From positions 2,108,001-2,172,000 of the forward strand of contig NW_025408669.1 of NCBI RefSeq assembly GCF_020360975.1: 64,000 nt of DNA, given 5' to 3'. Of this stretch, positions 21,361 to 32,798 are shown in pieces (positions within the stretch are counted from its first letter, which is position 1; each line of letters opens with the position of its first letter). The stretch comes from Hirsutella rhossiliensis. Taxonomy: Eukaryota; Ascomycota; Sordariomycetes; Hypocreales; Ophiocordycipitaceae. The notes under the pieces were generated by a model. The model searched no databases. It saw only the letters and a program-made list of their open reading frames with translations, and was not told the DNA's origin. The position numbers and the translations under genes are program-made.

Positions 21361-23213
21361 TCAGCCCCGTTCGGCCGGCTCCGCACCCGCCAACCCCAGG
21401 AAGAAACAGGCCAGCCCCCAGGCGCCGGGATCAGGCACCTGCTCGTAGCCGCTGCCGCCGACATAGACGGTCCGCCCGAGACTGGCCTGCATGCCCCTCG
21501 TCTCGTCGGCCGCCCTGCGAGCCGCGCGCGCCGCCTCGCCGACGTCGCCGGTCCTGCCCAGCACCTCGACAAAGGGGTACAGGGCGTCGACGAGAGTCCT
21601 GTCTCCCGGGCGGGCGGGCGTGTACTTTGCCAGGGCGTCGCAACTCTGCTCGAGGACCGAGGCCCAGAATCGCGGGGTCGTGCTGCTGCCGGGCGGCGAG
21701 GCGCGCAGGGCGTGGACCAGGGCGTTGAGGAAGATGGCGTAGAGGGCGCCCGAGGTGCCGTCCATGGTGCTTTCGACGACGGGCACGATGGAGGAGACGT
21801 CGACGACGGCGTCGCCCGTCAGGGGCCTCTGCTCGAGATGCTTGAGGATTGCTGCGCGCCTCTCTGTCAGTGTCCGCTGAGGATGGCGACTCTGGTCCGA
21901 ACGAGCTTACCTTGGGCGCCTCTCTTGAGCCCGATGCCGCAGTCTCCATCTCCAACGACGGTGTCGAACCTCGTAACCTCCGGTTCCGCCTCCACCACCC
22001 TCTCCAGGGCACGAACCAAGGCCGACTGAACACGCTGGGGATCCTCCATCTTTAGCCCGCTCGGCTGAACCGCCTGCTCTGCTTTGGCATCGTCGGTCCT
22101 CGTCGCCGTGTTCCGGGCGTCCCACGACGCCGTGCGGATCGGCGCAGACCAGCCGGTGACCTCGCACGGCGCGTCCAGCAGCTCGAGCATGCCGGCGCCG
22201 GCGCCGATGCCGGTGTCGACGACTTTGAGGAGCGAGATGCTGAAGCCCGGCCCGTTGAGGCTGGTCATAAAGGTGCCACTCAGCACGCGCGCGGGACGGA
22301 CGCCGTAGCCGTCGCGCAGCTGGGCCACCACCTCGGCCGTGACGCCGCCCATCTCGAGGACGCTGACGCCGCCGAGGTTGTTGACGAGCAGCACCACCTC
22401 GGCGGAGCTGTCGACGGAGAGAAAGGCCCGGTCGCGGTCCGCGGCGTCGAGCAGCTGGGCCAGCATCGTGCTCACCAGCCGCGGCAGGTGGAGCTCGGCG
22501 CGCCCGCAGCCCGGCTCGTTGTGGATGCCCATGCCGACCTCGACGTCGTCGGGGCCCAGCCCGTCATGCTCGGCCTCGATGTCTGTCGCCCGGCCGGGGA
22601 CATGGACGTGTGCGAGGCTGGCCCCGACGCTGGCGACATTTGCGGCCGCGAGCCTCGCGACCCTGGCCACCTCGTCCAGCGGCCGGCCCAGGGCCGCCAT
22701 GGCGCCGGCAATCTTGAGCACAAGCACCGTCCCCGCGATGCCGCGCCGGCCAACCTTTCCGGCCTTGGCCCTGCCGACGCCGACATCATCACCGACAACC
22801 ACCATCTCGACGCGCAGCCCGGCGGCCTTGGCCTTTTCCACGGCGACGCCGAAGTTGAGCACGTCGCCCGTGTAGTTCATGACGACGACCAGCACCCCGG
22901 CCGCCCCGGCGTCGACCCTGGCCGTCATGGCCGTCCGCACCTGCTCCGCCGAGGGGCTCGCGAAGATGGAGCCCGCCACGGCCGCCGAGAGCATTCCCGC
23001 GCCCACCATGCCGGCAAAGGACGGCTCGTGCCCGGATCCGCCGCCAGACACGACCGCCACTTGGGCGTGGTCGTCGGCCGAGGGCGAGGGCCGCCGGTAG
23101 ACAATCTTGTTGGCCGCATCGACGGCGACGTTGGGGTTTGTCAGGGTGAGAGAGTGCAAGGCCGAGGCGACGAGGTGGGTTGGGTCATTGATAAAGTGCT
23201 TGCGAGACGACAT
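21361..23213 (-). CDS. DAK1: Dihydroxyacetone kinase (ATP-dependent)
   Basis: Single-chain kinase that phosphorylates dihydroxyacetone to DHAP in glycerol catabolism and DHA detoxification, in the cytosol. The exons 23213-21911 and 21851-21361 total 598 codons (597 residues), the usual size. The DhaK domain spans about 8-330: GGGSGHEPSFAGMVGAGML, VMNYTGDVLNFGVAVE, and LAHVHVPGR with the His that is expected to bind substrate covalently, then VGMGIHNEPG. The DhaL ATP-binding domain begins near 385, with the Mg-binding GDGDCGIG at about 421-428 and DGTSGALY (phosphate loop) in exon 2. The intron begins GTAAGC and ends GCGCGCAG, and the join restores GAQAILKHLE. The start is at MSSRKHF rather than an upstream ATG, because homologs begin here. 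The extreme C-terminus (GLACFFLGLAGAEPAERG) is slightly short of the family, without an obvious defect. Confidence 0.95.
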
Positions 23214-23926
23214 GGTGACGGTGGCAAGTCGGATGACTTGAGAGTCACGTTGACTGGGAAGCGGCAGTTTTTTCGGAATCCACGTCAAAACCGTTCGGAT
23301 GAAGAGGATTTAAAGACGACAGGTTAGATTAACCAGAGTTTGGCCCTCAAGACGACAGGGGATCACGGTTGACACCTGGTGAGGGCTGAGAGAGCAGATA
23401 TCCATCGCAGCCCCACTCGCTCCCTTGAGGTTGCACGCAAGGACCCGTACAGTATGCGGATGGAAAAGCATCCATACGATTCAGCTTAACCAAGGGCGAC
23501 ACTCTGGAGACATTGTGTGGCTGCGGAGGGTATAGGCGAATGCCTATATCAGCGTGTAGTATTATACCGAGACTACATGATGTATCTCAAACGGAGACAT
23601 GGCAATGCCATCATATATCAGATGAATATGGGCGGCCAATCTCGCCGGACGCGCCGCCGGGGGCAACGCGCGTTGTCCTCCTCTTTTTTTTCTGTACTCC
23701 AAGCTGCCGGGCACGCCACGAGCCTCGGCTGAAATCCAACATGCCGGTAAAATGTACAGCAAGAGAGTAACTCTGATGCAATCGATGCTGGTAAGCCGCC
23801 ACCGGAACGCCTGCGCAATGGCATGACCAAACAAATCCTCGCCAAGGCAATAAGCAAAGGAGCCCGCGGGTTAAAAAAATGTGCAAGAAGAAAATGAGTG
23901 AAGAAAAGAGGGGGGAAGTGAGAAAT
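23214..23926. other. Intergenic region: DAK promoter and 3' flank of the GH76 gene
   Basis: About 710 bp. The part near 23,214 is the promoter of the kinase gene; the distal part carries an A-rich stretch near 23,873-23,915 that fits the 3' UTR of the downstream minus-strand gene. No coding signal is supported. Confidence 0.4.
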
Positions 23927-25423
23927 CTACATGAGCATGAAACTCGTCCCCCCTATTGTGCTCACTACTAGGAACAGCGTCAGGAAGCCCGCGCCAACCC
24001 TGTCCGCCGTCGTGATGGGCTTCAGCTCCGTCGGGTCTTGTTCCTTTCCGGTGCCGGCGCTCGGGTCTCCCTTGGATGTTCCGCCCGTCTTGGAGGTTTT
24101 AGGCGCAGACGCTTTGTTGGTGAGCGGATAGATCATGGCGGCGACGGCATTCATCTGCTGCGGGACACCGACGAGGCCGTCAAAGTTCTTGCCGAGCCAG
24201 CTGAAGCCGCAGGCCGTCCCCTGCGTGCCCTTGAAGTCGGTTGGGGGCGGCGATCCGGTGCACGACGAGGCGGCGGCGTCGGCGGTGGCCTTGAGAATGG
24301 GCATGATGGTCACGGCCGTGTACGGGGCCAGCTTTGTTGTGGCGGCAAACCATCGGGCGAGGTAGCCCTTGAAACTCTGCTGATCCCGGTTGCAGAGCTT
24401 GTTGACCTCGCAAAACTGCTCGTACAGGACGTTGTCCTTGACGAATCTCGTCATGGCTTCCTTGAGGATGCCGTCGAGCCGCTTCTTCCACGTGTCGCTG
24501 TTGGTGAGGTTGTACATCATGGCGGCTCCCTCGAGGTAGATGCCTGCGTTGTACGACCACTGGTCCGTGTTGACCCTCCGGCACTGCGTGTCCGAGTCTA
24601 TCGTGATGCCGTCGTAGATGTCAAAGTTGTCGCTGATGAGGCCGACCTTTTGCTCCCACTCGAAGATCTTGGTGGCCCAGTCGCCGTAGGTGCTGTTGCC
24701 CGTGTATCGAGCCAGGCGGGCGGCAATGTTGAAGAAACAGCCGTTTGAGATTGAGTTTTTGTAGTTGTAGCCGTTGTTGAAGCTGAAGATTTGCCATCTC
24801 AGGCCGCCGCCGCAGTCCTGCTCGTCCCAGCGCTGGGCATACAGGTTGAAGACGGCCTGGACCAGGGCCAGGTATTGAGGCTGATCCGACGGCGGATCGG
24901 GGAACTTGTTCTCGGCAGCACTCATGGCCGTCATGGCCCAGAAACCCTGGTCATCGTTGCCCTCTGTTCTCGTCTGGTTCTTGGGCATAAAGTCGGCCGA
25001 GTCGGAAGCCTGGTGGACAATGGCTTGCATGGTGGCCTCGTTGTACGTGCTGTCACCCGTCAGGAACCAGTAGTCGATGATGGTGCCAAACATGGCGCCG
25101 GCGGTCCACCCTGCTCAGTGTGTTAGCCACCACGTTGCTGGCTCGTCAAGTCTCGGGGGCACTGACAAAAATATGGATCGGGCAGGTTGCCGGGGACATC
25201 TCCTGTGTTGTTGCCGGTGTAGTACCGCATGAGGCCATACGCGGCGGTGCTGGCGGCGGTCTTGATGGAAGCTTAAGTGGCGCAACGTTAGTCACAAAAA
25301 GCAACGACGAGGACCAAGGAGCGGGTGTGGCGTACCTTGATCGTCGACGTTGACCTCGATGGCGAGGGCTGTGCGTCCCACGAGTCCGGAGGCGAGAGCC
25401 AGGACCGCTGCAAGGCCCCTCAT
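23927..25423 (-). CDS. GPI-anchored GH76 endo-alpha-1,6-mannanase (Dfg5/Dcw1 family)
   Basis: Cell-surface protein of the Dfg5/Dcw1 type, which links GPI mannoproteins to wall glucan. The exons 25423-25336, 25271-25167 and 25110-23927 give 458 residues. The signal peptide is at 1-21 ([21 protein letters not shown]) and the mature part starts [12 protein letters not shown]. The joined exons give the family stretch [18 protein letters not shown] at about 61-78. The GH76 catalytic Asp pair is present at residues 117-118 in [11 protein letters not shown]. Several NxT/S sites are visible (NQT, NST, NLT). After about 400 the chain becomes Ser/Thr/Lys-rich and ends in a hydrophobic tail ([20 protein letters not shown]), as in GPI signals. 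Intron donors are GTACGC and the weaker GTCAGT, but phase and the conserved DDQAS and PYFWW junctions support both. Filamentous fungi carry several such paralogs, so the specific one is not assigned. Confidence 0.93.
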
Positions 25424-25884
25424 GGCGCGGGCGTCGATTCAAGACTAAGCTGGCAGATGGAGGAGCGGCAAGAGGGGAAGTAAGTAGCCGAGGGAAAATG
25501 GCCGACGTGGTTCAGGAGGCAAGCGTAGATCGCATTCGGACGTCGAGTAGTGATTAAGGTGCGAGGGGATATTCCAGATTCGACGACGGAGAGGTCGGGC
25601 GAGGCAGTCGATGGAGGATTCTTCCGGAACTCAGGTGGCCAGCAGCGCCAAGAACGGGGGGATGGACGTGGGAGGGCGAAATGACCATGGGCGAGGCCAA
25701 GAAAGCAAAGGATTGAGGGAGTGACGGGAAGTGAAAGAAGTTTGTGGGTTGACTTTTGGGAGGAAGAGCTTTTGGGAGGAAGAGCAGTATGTACGAGCAA
25801 GAAGAGAAAGGGGCGGGTTGAAGGTTGGGAGCCAGCACGGCCAAGAGAAGAGGGAGAGACGGAGACAGGGGTGAAGACGGTGGA

Positions 25885-25924
25885 TGGCGAGGCGGAGGGC
25901 GAGGCGGAGGGCGAGGCGGAGGGC
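25885..25924. repeat. 12-bp GA/GC-rich tandem repeat
   Basis: Three and a half copies of GAGGCGGAGGGC lie in the far 5' flank of the GH76 gene. Confidence 0.6.
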
Positions 25925-26361
25925 AGAAGAAGGGCAGCTCAAATGTCTGTCAATATCAGGCCTCCTTTTCCAACAAAGCTCCGAGGGCAGACGGCACTTT
26001 GGTGTACACTTGACACGGGCCCAGCCAGGTGCCCCGTCAAGTACCGTTCTGTACTATTCCAATAGACGGCCCGGTCATGGAGCCGACGCCTCTCAGAGGG
26101 CACAGAGGAGAGAGAGAGAGATTTATTTGGAAACGCTAAACCTCACCCATATGCCAGGCCGGGCCGCGAGGCTGTGTTCCCCAATGAGCGGAGACAGCCA
26201 GGGTGAAACGGTCTGCGGCGCATCTGAGAGCGCTCCCTTGGCCGAGGGGGGCGCAAGTCTCGCCATTCGTTTTGTTTTGGGGGCTGCCGATGACGGATGG
26301 CGCGCATTGTCGGCTGCATGCACAACTGAGGCGAGTGAGACGTCAGCCACGAGTCCGCGAC

Positions 26362-26398
26362 GACGACCGCGACGACGACGACGACGACGACGAAGACG
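26362..26398. repeat. (CGA)n trinucleotide repeat
   Basis: About ten near-perfect CGA/GACGAC units in intergenic DNA. Confidence 0.75.
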
Positions 26399-27316
26399 GC
26401 TGACGCTTTCTGCGTCCGGTGACCTTGGCCGCAGGTGAAAAGGGAGAATTGAAGCCGCCCGGGCTAATGTATGTATGACCAGGGGGGGGCCCGGTAAGTT
26501 AGGGGGATCCATGAGTTAAAATTGGCCTCTGACCTACTAGTAGGTATTCGGACAGTACCGAGTTCCACCAGAGAGCTCCGGGGCTTATAAATGGTACCTT
26601 GTTACTGGAGGGAGCACTGCGCCTCCTGGGGCCTCGTATTGTCCTCTGCTCTCTTCTCTTGCTTCGTATTTGGCACGGCAGCGGGCAAACAATGCGACAA
26701 GACACGGTGCATCTATACGGCGGCTTGCGTGTGTTGCGGGAGGAAGCAGTAACTACGGATTGGAACACAAGAGCTCTTGGTGATGTTGCACTGCAATTCC
26801 ATCCGAGTACCGGTGATTTCCACACTACGGATACCTACCTTAGGTATTAATAACGCACCGAACAGTTAAGTAGGTTAAGGTACCTACCTAGGTAGGTGCC
26901 TACGGAACCTTGGTTATACGTACTTTGATTCTCATCGCCAGCTCCCCCCACCTCCTTTTAGTTTCCGTTATGGATAGGTACCACTTGCCCCGCCATGCCG
27001 AGAGGCGGCGGAACCCCCTATTTGATCCATGCCAGGTTTGCCTCGTCGAGTGTTTGTGGACATGGATCCAAGAATAAGTAGAGGGTGTGGATTTTCTTCG
27101 AGGTGCCAGGTAGCTTACCAAGTACTTCCGGTACGTACCTGTCCCACAGAGAGAACCCGAGGCTTGAGGACTCCCTGTCAACCTGAACGCCAGGCTTGTG
27201 CAACTACCGCTGCATGCATCTGCACATCTACAGCAGGCATGGATACGGGCAAGACTTGCTTCTTGGCTTCATCTAGAACCACCTCCATCATCACCTCCAT
27301 CAATCTGGTGTACTAT

Positions 27317-27356
27317 ACCTACCTACTTACCTAGGTACCTAGGTAGGTAGGTACAG
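27317..27356. repeat. TACC/TAGG tetranucleotide palindrome cluster
   Basis: Consecutive TACCTACC, ACCTAGGTACCTAGG and TAGGTAGGTAGG units form a long imperfect palindrome, able to fold as a hairpin. A second, shorter cluster is at 26,879-26,897. Confidence 0.65.
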
Positions 27357-27979
27357 TACTGTACCATACACCTTGCACAGTACGTACTGTACGGGCACGC
27401 AATCGCGAACCCCTTCCTCCAGACGAGAACCATATGTCCATCTTATTACGCAACGCATCATCCATCGAGTCTCGATGGCCATCCTGGGGTCGGCGCTTCC
27501 AAGGCCACGACGACCGAAACCGTGGCCCTCGGCCTGGAGCGTTTCACCACCCACAGTGCGTAAACGCCTCCGAGTCACGCTAGCCCTGTGTACGTACTGT
27601 CCTGTCCTGTACTGTACTGTAACTTACTGTAATTACTGTTACAGTACGTACACTCGGTGCAGACAGACAGATCCTCTCGGGCAGCTCGGCCGATCCCGAC
27701 CAAACGTCTAATACTATCTCCATCGCCTTACCGACACCGCCATTGGTGCGTGACTGCGTGTGCCATGCCCTCAACAAAGGATCGCGGGGTAACAAGTCCG
27801 ATCCAATGCACGCGCGTCTATGGAATGGTGGTCATGGAGAATTCCTGCACCCTCTCCCAACGCTGCCCCGCGCGTCTGGGAACCAATGGCTTCTGTAAGC
27901 CTCCCAGCGCTACCATGGAGAGCCTCACGACCTCGCCAGCCGCAGCCCCGCGTCAGACGCCGCCAGACGACCAGGCACA

Positions 27980-29804
27980 ATGAGTCTCCTCGCTGTCTCT
28001 TTTGGGCTGCTGCTCCGTCTCGCTGCCGCGGACGGCACGGGCAACCACCCGGAATGGCCTCGTTGGTGCGGCAAAGCGTACCAGCCCCAGTGCGTCGCGC
28101 TCGTCGGATGAAATGCGTCGCGCCCTCACTGACTCTGCACCAAAGGTTCCCCAGCTTCGACCCCGGCGGCCAGACTGTCGAGCCGCCCGCGCTGCCCGGC
28201 GGCCCGGCCCTCGACGTGCGCTTCAAGCCACGCTACAGCATCTACCTCGAGAGCGAGACGCGTGCAGAGTTCGTAGTTGATGCCGACGTCTCAAAGTGGC
28301 ACGGCCAGCCATGGCCCGACCTGGGCACGCCCGGGACGGCACCTGCCGTCCACTTCAACATCAGTCTCGTGTCTGGCGGTGGTGCCCTCGTCGCCGACAA
28401 GCTCGTCGTCGGCTCCAAATCGAACCTGTTTGCCTTTAGTCTCGCCGCGCTCCAACCCAGCCTCGACCCCTACAAGGTCCTTCTCACAGGCACGGCCGAG
28501 CATGGTGCGCCCAGCATCACCGCCACCAGCGAGCTCTTTCTGCTGCCGGACAAGAAGACCGGCAGCGTCACTAGGCTTGATAATCTCAACGGCGGCATCC
28601 TCTTCCGCAGTCGCGCGACGGGGGGGAGGTTTGAGCCGTTTATGCCCTACGGCTTCTATGCCTCATGCGACAACTTCCTCTGTGATCGGGACAACCTGAG
28701 CAAGATCAAGGCATACCACGACTTGGGACTCAACAGCATGGTTTCGCTCACCACCATCTTGGACTCGAGGCCGGCGTACGAGTACCTGGACAAGCTCGAT
28801 CTGAGGTTCATGTACGACCTCCGCAGCTATTACAAGAACCTGACGGCGGTGCGCCAACAGGTATCAGCCGTCAAGGACTTTGATGCCATCTATTCATACT
28901 GGGGCTCAGACGAGTAAGCCTAGCTGTTGCCTTGGGTACTCGTAGCCGGTCCCGACTAACACGAGATGACTCCAGGCCGGACGGACATCAGGACCCCTTC
29001 AACCTCGTCGTCGAGGCCCGGGATGCCATCCGCAAGATTGACCCTTACCACCCCGTCTCCGTCACGCTCAACTGCCAAAACTACTACTTCAAGGAATACT
29101 CGGCTGGAGCCGACTTCATTATGGAGGACGTCTACCCCGTGGCCATCAACAGCACCTTTTCGAAATGGGGCACGGCCTGTAACTCCACCTATGGCGACTG
29201 CGGCTGCGACAACTGCCAGGGCGGCGTGGGTGACGTTGCTCGTCGGCTGGACCATCTCGCGCGGTACGAGGAATGGCTCGGTCTCTGGCCCAAGACCAAG
29301 GCGCACAATCCGCAGAGCTTCCACGGCGAGGGCTACTGGCCGAGGGACCCGACGGAGGAGGAAGCGGTGGCAATGAGTGCGCTAGCTTTCAATCACGGCG
29401 CCAAGGCCATCGCCTCGTGGGTGTGGCCGACGAGCGATGTGCTGGCCAAAGTTCACGGCAGGTTTGCGCATGCCGCTGCCAAGGAGCCGGTCCGTAGCAT
29501 GATTACCGAGGGTCGAGCGAACAGGGTTCGAGTCGAGGGACCTGCGTCTGTCGACGTGGCTTACTGGACGGTGGAGGAGAAGCGTCAGGTTCTCTTGTCC
29601 GTCGTCAACGGAGGCTCGGAACCCTTCAACGGACTCGTCACCGTCCCGCTGCCAGCGCGGACAATGCCACTGGCCAACGAGCGCGTCGTCTGGGGTAATG
29701 GGACTTGGACGCTGGGCGACGGCGTGGTTCAACTTGGTGGCGTGGCTGCCATGTCGACCAACATGGTCATTCTTAGTATTGGCGGTGACGCTCACGAGAA
29801 CTGA
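27980..29804 (+). CDS. Secreted glycoside-hydrolase-like protein (TIM-barrel type, family not assigned)
   Basis: The exons 27980-28089, 28146-28913 and 28976-29804 give 568 residues; introns are GTGCGT..CAAAG (56 bp) and GTAAGC..CTCCAG. A signal peptide is present (MSLLAVSFGLLLRLAAA). An N-terminal beta-rich domain covers about 40-200; from about 215 a likely barrel begins with GGILFRSRATGG and FMPYGFYASCDNFLCD, then YHDLGLNSMVSL, YSYWGSDEPDGHQDPF (candidate acid region around SDEPD) and ADFIMEDVYPV. A four-Cys cluster (TYGDCGCDNCQGG plus the preceding Cys) lies near 360. The end is a beta-sandwich-like tail. Several N-glycosylation sequons are present. The layout resembles fungal secreted glycosidases acting on wall or plant polysaccharide, but I do not recognise a GH family and do not assign a substrate. 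It converges with the next gene across 191 bp. Confidence 0.82.
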
Positions 29805-29995
29805 AACTTGAATCTCCTCTTTTCCCTCCAAGTTGCCCCTAGACGGTATAAACAAGAGCATGGAGCTGCTGGCCTTATCAACCCCTTGGAACATGGTTGG
29901 GGTTCACCAAGTTTTCCATGCAAGAGCGAGCCAAGATGGCTGCGGCCTCGAGCGCCGAAATTGCCAGACCCCTGCAGCAACGACTTGGTGTCGGG

Positions 29996-30910
29996 TCAGG
30001 TCTTGAGACGCATATCCGCGTCGCGGCTCAGCCGGAGGGCCTGCGTCTTGAGGGCGGGCACGTCGGCGTTGACGAGGGTGTTGACCCACTGCTCGTCGAG
30101 GTTCTTGACGTCGTCGCACTTGACGGTGCCACGACCGAGCCCGACGGGGACGCAGTTTGCGTAGATGGTCTCGTAGGCGCGGGCGGGCACGACAAAGGTC
30201 TCGTGGAAGACGCCGATGTGGGGGAAGCGGCCCTGGTTGTACCAGTTCCAGGCGCTGCGGTGCAGGTCCTCGTGGGCGACGCGGTGGATGCTCTCGACGT
30301 CGCGGAAGTAGTAGGTGAGGTTGAAGGTGGAGGCGTTGGCGAGGCCGGCGCCGCGCCACTCGCTGGCGGTCAGGATGCCGAGCTCGTGGCGGCGGCGCAT
30401 CAGGTCGGCGTTGAGGGCGAGGAAGTGGCGGGCGGCGGCGGGGCCGCCGGGACACAGCGGGCCGAGCGCGTGGTTCCACTGGATGCCGAGGTTGAAGACG
30501 ACGAGGCCGCGCTCGGCCGGGGTGGGGCCGAGGGTGCCGCCGGCCGAGGGCAGCTGGGCGGTGACGCGGCCGCGGACCACGCCGGCCACGTAGGGATTGC
30601 TGCCGGCCGACGACGACAGCCGGTGGGCCAGGGCCGTGGTGGCAAAGGCGAGCAGCAGCACCGCGGCGGGCACGATGGCGTAGCCCTCGGGCAGGACGAG
30701 GCAGAAGAGGAGCTGCACGGCGGCGGCAACGAGGAGGCTGTTGAAGCGCACAAAGAAGCCCTTTACGACGCGCTGTATGGCCGAGCAGCTTGTTGGTCAA
30801 CGGAAAAACACGCGGCGGAGGGGCAGACGAACCGTGTATATGTCTTTGGGCACCAGCTTGTGGGGAGCGCTCGAGGGTGCGAACTCTGGCTTGAATTCGG
30901 CGGCCGCCAT
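29996..30910 (-). CDS. Two-span membrane protein of unknown function
   Basis: The exons 30910-30833 and 30772-29996 (78+777 nt) give 284 residues; the intron begins GTTCGT and ends CATACAG, joining LVPKDIYT to RVVKGFFVRFN. The first 37 residues are soluble. Two adjacent hydrophobic spans follow (about 39-57, SLLVAAAVQLLFCLVL; about 60-81, AIVPAAVLLLAFATTALA), separated by a short PEG turn. The remaining 200 residues are soluble and include GLVVFNLGIQWNHALGPLCP, FNLTYYFRDVESIHRVAHED and a basic C-terminus. I do not recognise a domain; the tandem hairpin suggests insertion in an organelle or ER membrane with the C-terminal domain on one side. An internal GTG/short form without exon 1 is less likely because the splice join keeps a positive-rich lead-in to the first span. 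Confidence 0.68.
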
Positions 30911-32628
30911 GGTTGAAGAGGAGCCGTTTTTTTATCACCTGTGTCTTTTCCCCCCCAAGGTCGAGGGATGCTCCTCCTCTTCTTCTTTCCTCACTTGTTC
31001 TTGCCAGACCGTGTAGGATTAAGAAGAAAAGTGGGAGAAAAGTGGGAGAAAGAGTGGGAGAATGCGGCGACGGGGCAGTGCAGTTCGTCCAGTCCGGTCC
31101 AGTAAGCACCAGTCGACGAGTCAGTCGAGGATGACGACGACTGCTCTCTGATTATACGGCGACGTCATCAGCAGCAGCTGGACCACTATTCTTATATATC
31201 AAGCCACGGCCATTGGAGCTTCGACGCCAGCGCCAGGGGTTAAAAAAAACCGGGACATATTTAGTTGAAATGTCACACAAAGTAGCCGCCGTCATCCCTA
31301 CTTCTTGAACCGCGCATCCTGTCGGCCCTTTTCCCATTCGCTCGCCTGGGCGACAGAGGGGCAATCAAAGGAGAGGGAAAAGGGACATGGAGAAGGGGAA
31401 AGATAAGCGAAAAGCGGTGCTGACCTGCCTTGAACGCCTCGCCGCCCTCGTATCCCTCGCATCCGCCCCCAGGCCGCGCGGCGCCGACCATCCTCTGGAT
31501 GACATGCCCTGCGCAGCATCTTCTCGGCCGCCATGCAACGTCCGAGGAGCGTAACCCGTTAGGATCTCTCCACCTTCTTCGATCCGTGAACCCCAATGCT
31601 TAGCGAACCTGCAGGCAGAGTAACTCGTGATCCTATTCATCGCGCGGCTGCTGCGGTCGCGGAAGCGTCCGTCACCCGCAGCTGCTTTTGGAACGGTATT
31701 GTGCTTTTCAGCTGTTGCTTGCCGAGAGCTCTATCGTTGACTCGATCACGCCCGACTTTCCGGTGCCACCTTTCGCCGCCGTTGTATGAGAGTTCTCCAT
31801 TCTTGTGGAATCCGCTCCGCTCGCTCGGCCAGTCGCATAAGAACCTCGCGTCTCATTTTTGGGTTCGCCTTGCCCTACACGATGCTTTTCGTCTCCCTAG
31901 AGGCACCTGTCTGCTGTGATTACTGACTCTTGCTCTGACGCCGGAATATCGGCCACGCAGAGTGGCTTTGTCGTCTGATCAATTTTCCTCGACTCCGTAA
32001 CTTGTTACGCGTCGCTGAAGCTCGTCCGTTGACTATGCTTAAAACTGCTACATCCTTATCCGCAGCCTTGAGCAAGCAAGATCTCCGATCCACCACGCCA
32101 TCAACACCGGCTACGGACGCCGCAAACCGCCTACGCTCTGGCTTAGTTTTTCAAGACTTCTCTGCTCCACGGCCGACTAGCTTTCCTCTCCTATGTTCTT
32201 CTAGATTTACATTTTAGTGGACAAATCACACCAAATAATTGTGGTAGAGATGGTGGCCTGGTCTAGCTAATTAGCTATAGATTGCGGCAACTTGCGAGGC
32301 AACCCGACTTTGCGTATAGCAGGCAAGGATTGCTTGCTGATCATGGCTTGGGTTTCTCAGGGCATTATGCTATTCTTTCAGACTGAACAAAACGCTCGCC
32401 GGGCTGAAAATGACCAAGGATGACTCGCTCGTTTCATTACATATATCCAGCACTCCCTTAAACGTGTATATACCGACAAACGGCCGAGCCTGGGGGAGGC
32501 ACGGTAAGTAACTATGTGGAGGTTGGTGGGTTTAAGCATGAAAAGTACATACTCTGAGCTCGGAACTCAACTACTGTATCCGTAGAAGCCTTGTAGGGTA
32601 ATATATAAGCTTGCATTTCCACGCTTTT
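30911..32628. other. Intergenic region without a confident gene
   Basis: About 1.7 kb. A minus-strand stretch around 31,590-31,300 has a possible exon (GGGCEGYEGGEAFKAG followed by a GTCAGC donor) and a short terminal exon ending EWEKGRQDARFKK, but the phases I can build do not close, so I do not call a gene. From 31,640 to 32,500 I see only short frames with no domain. Confidence 0.35.
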
Positions 32629-32792
32629 GGTTTCTTGGTATGCATTATTACTTTCCAAAGTATCACTGCTACACTCATTACTCGGTTTCTTGATATACGG
32701 TATTACTTTCCCAAGTACCACTGCTACACTCATTACTGGATTCCTTGATATACACCATTTCTTTCCAAAGCATTACTGCTACACTCGTTGCA
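32629..32792 (+). repeat. Three direct repeats of about 55 bp immediately upstream of the secreted-protein gene
   Basis: Units start at 32,629, 32,684 and 32,738. Each begins GGTTTCTTGATATAC or a close variant and contains TTACTTTCCAAAG and CACTGCTACACTCATTAC. The third ends 6 bp before the start codon at 32,799, so the array forms the proximal promoter or 5' UTR of that gene. Confidence 0.85.
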
Positions 32793-32798
32793 TTTACT

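Larger units (their letters stand above)
25424..27979. other. Long intergenic region with microsatellites and TACCTAGG motifs
   Basis: About 2.5 kb with no supported gene. Simple repeats include a 12-bp GAGGGCGAGGCG-type tandem (25,885-25,924), (GA)n at 26,108-26,120 and (CGA)n at 26,362-26,398. TACCTAGGTAGGTA clusters lie at 26,879-26,897 and 27,317-27,356, and nested ACTGTAC units at about 27,594-27,650. The proximal parts serve as promoters for the divergent GH76 gene and the secreted glycosidase-like gene. Confidence 0.4.

Noticed and set aside
22488..23327. A 279-codon plus-strand open frame
   Set aside because: Antisense to the dihydroxyacetone kinase gene, which has complete family motifs.
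29897..30916. A 339-codon plus-strand open frame rich in Gly/Val/Glu
   Set aside because: Antisense to the two-span membrane protein gene, whose hydrophobic spans, intron and phase are better evidence of coding.
31273..31640. Possible small minus-strand two-exon gene ending EWEKGRQDARFKK
   Set aside because: The exon ends I can find do not give a closed phase, and no domain is recognised; left as intergenic.
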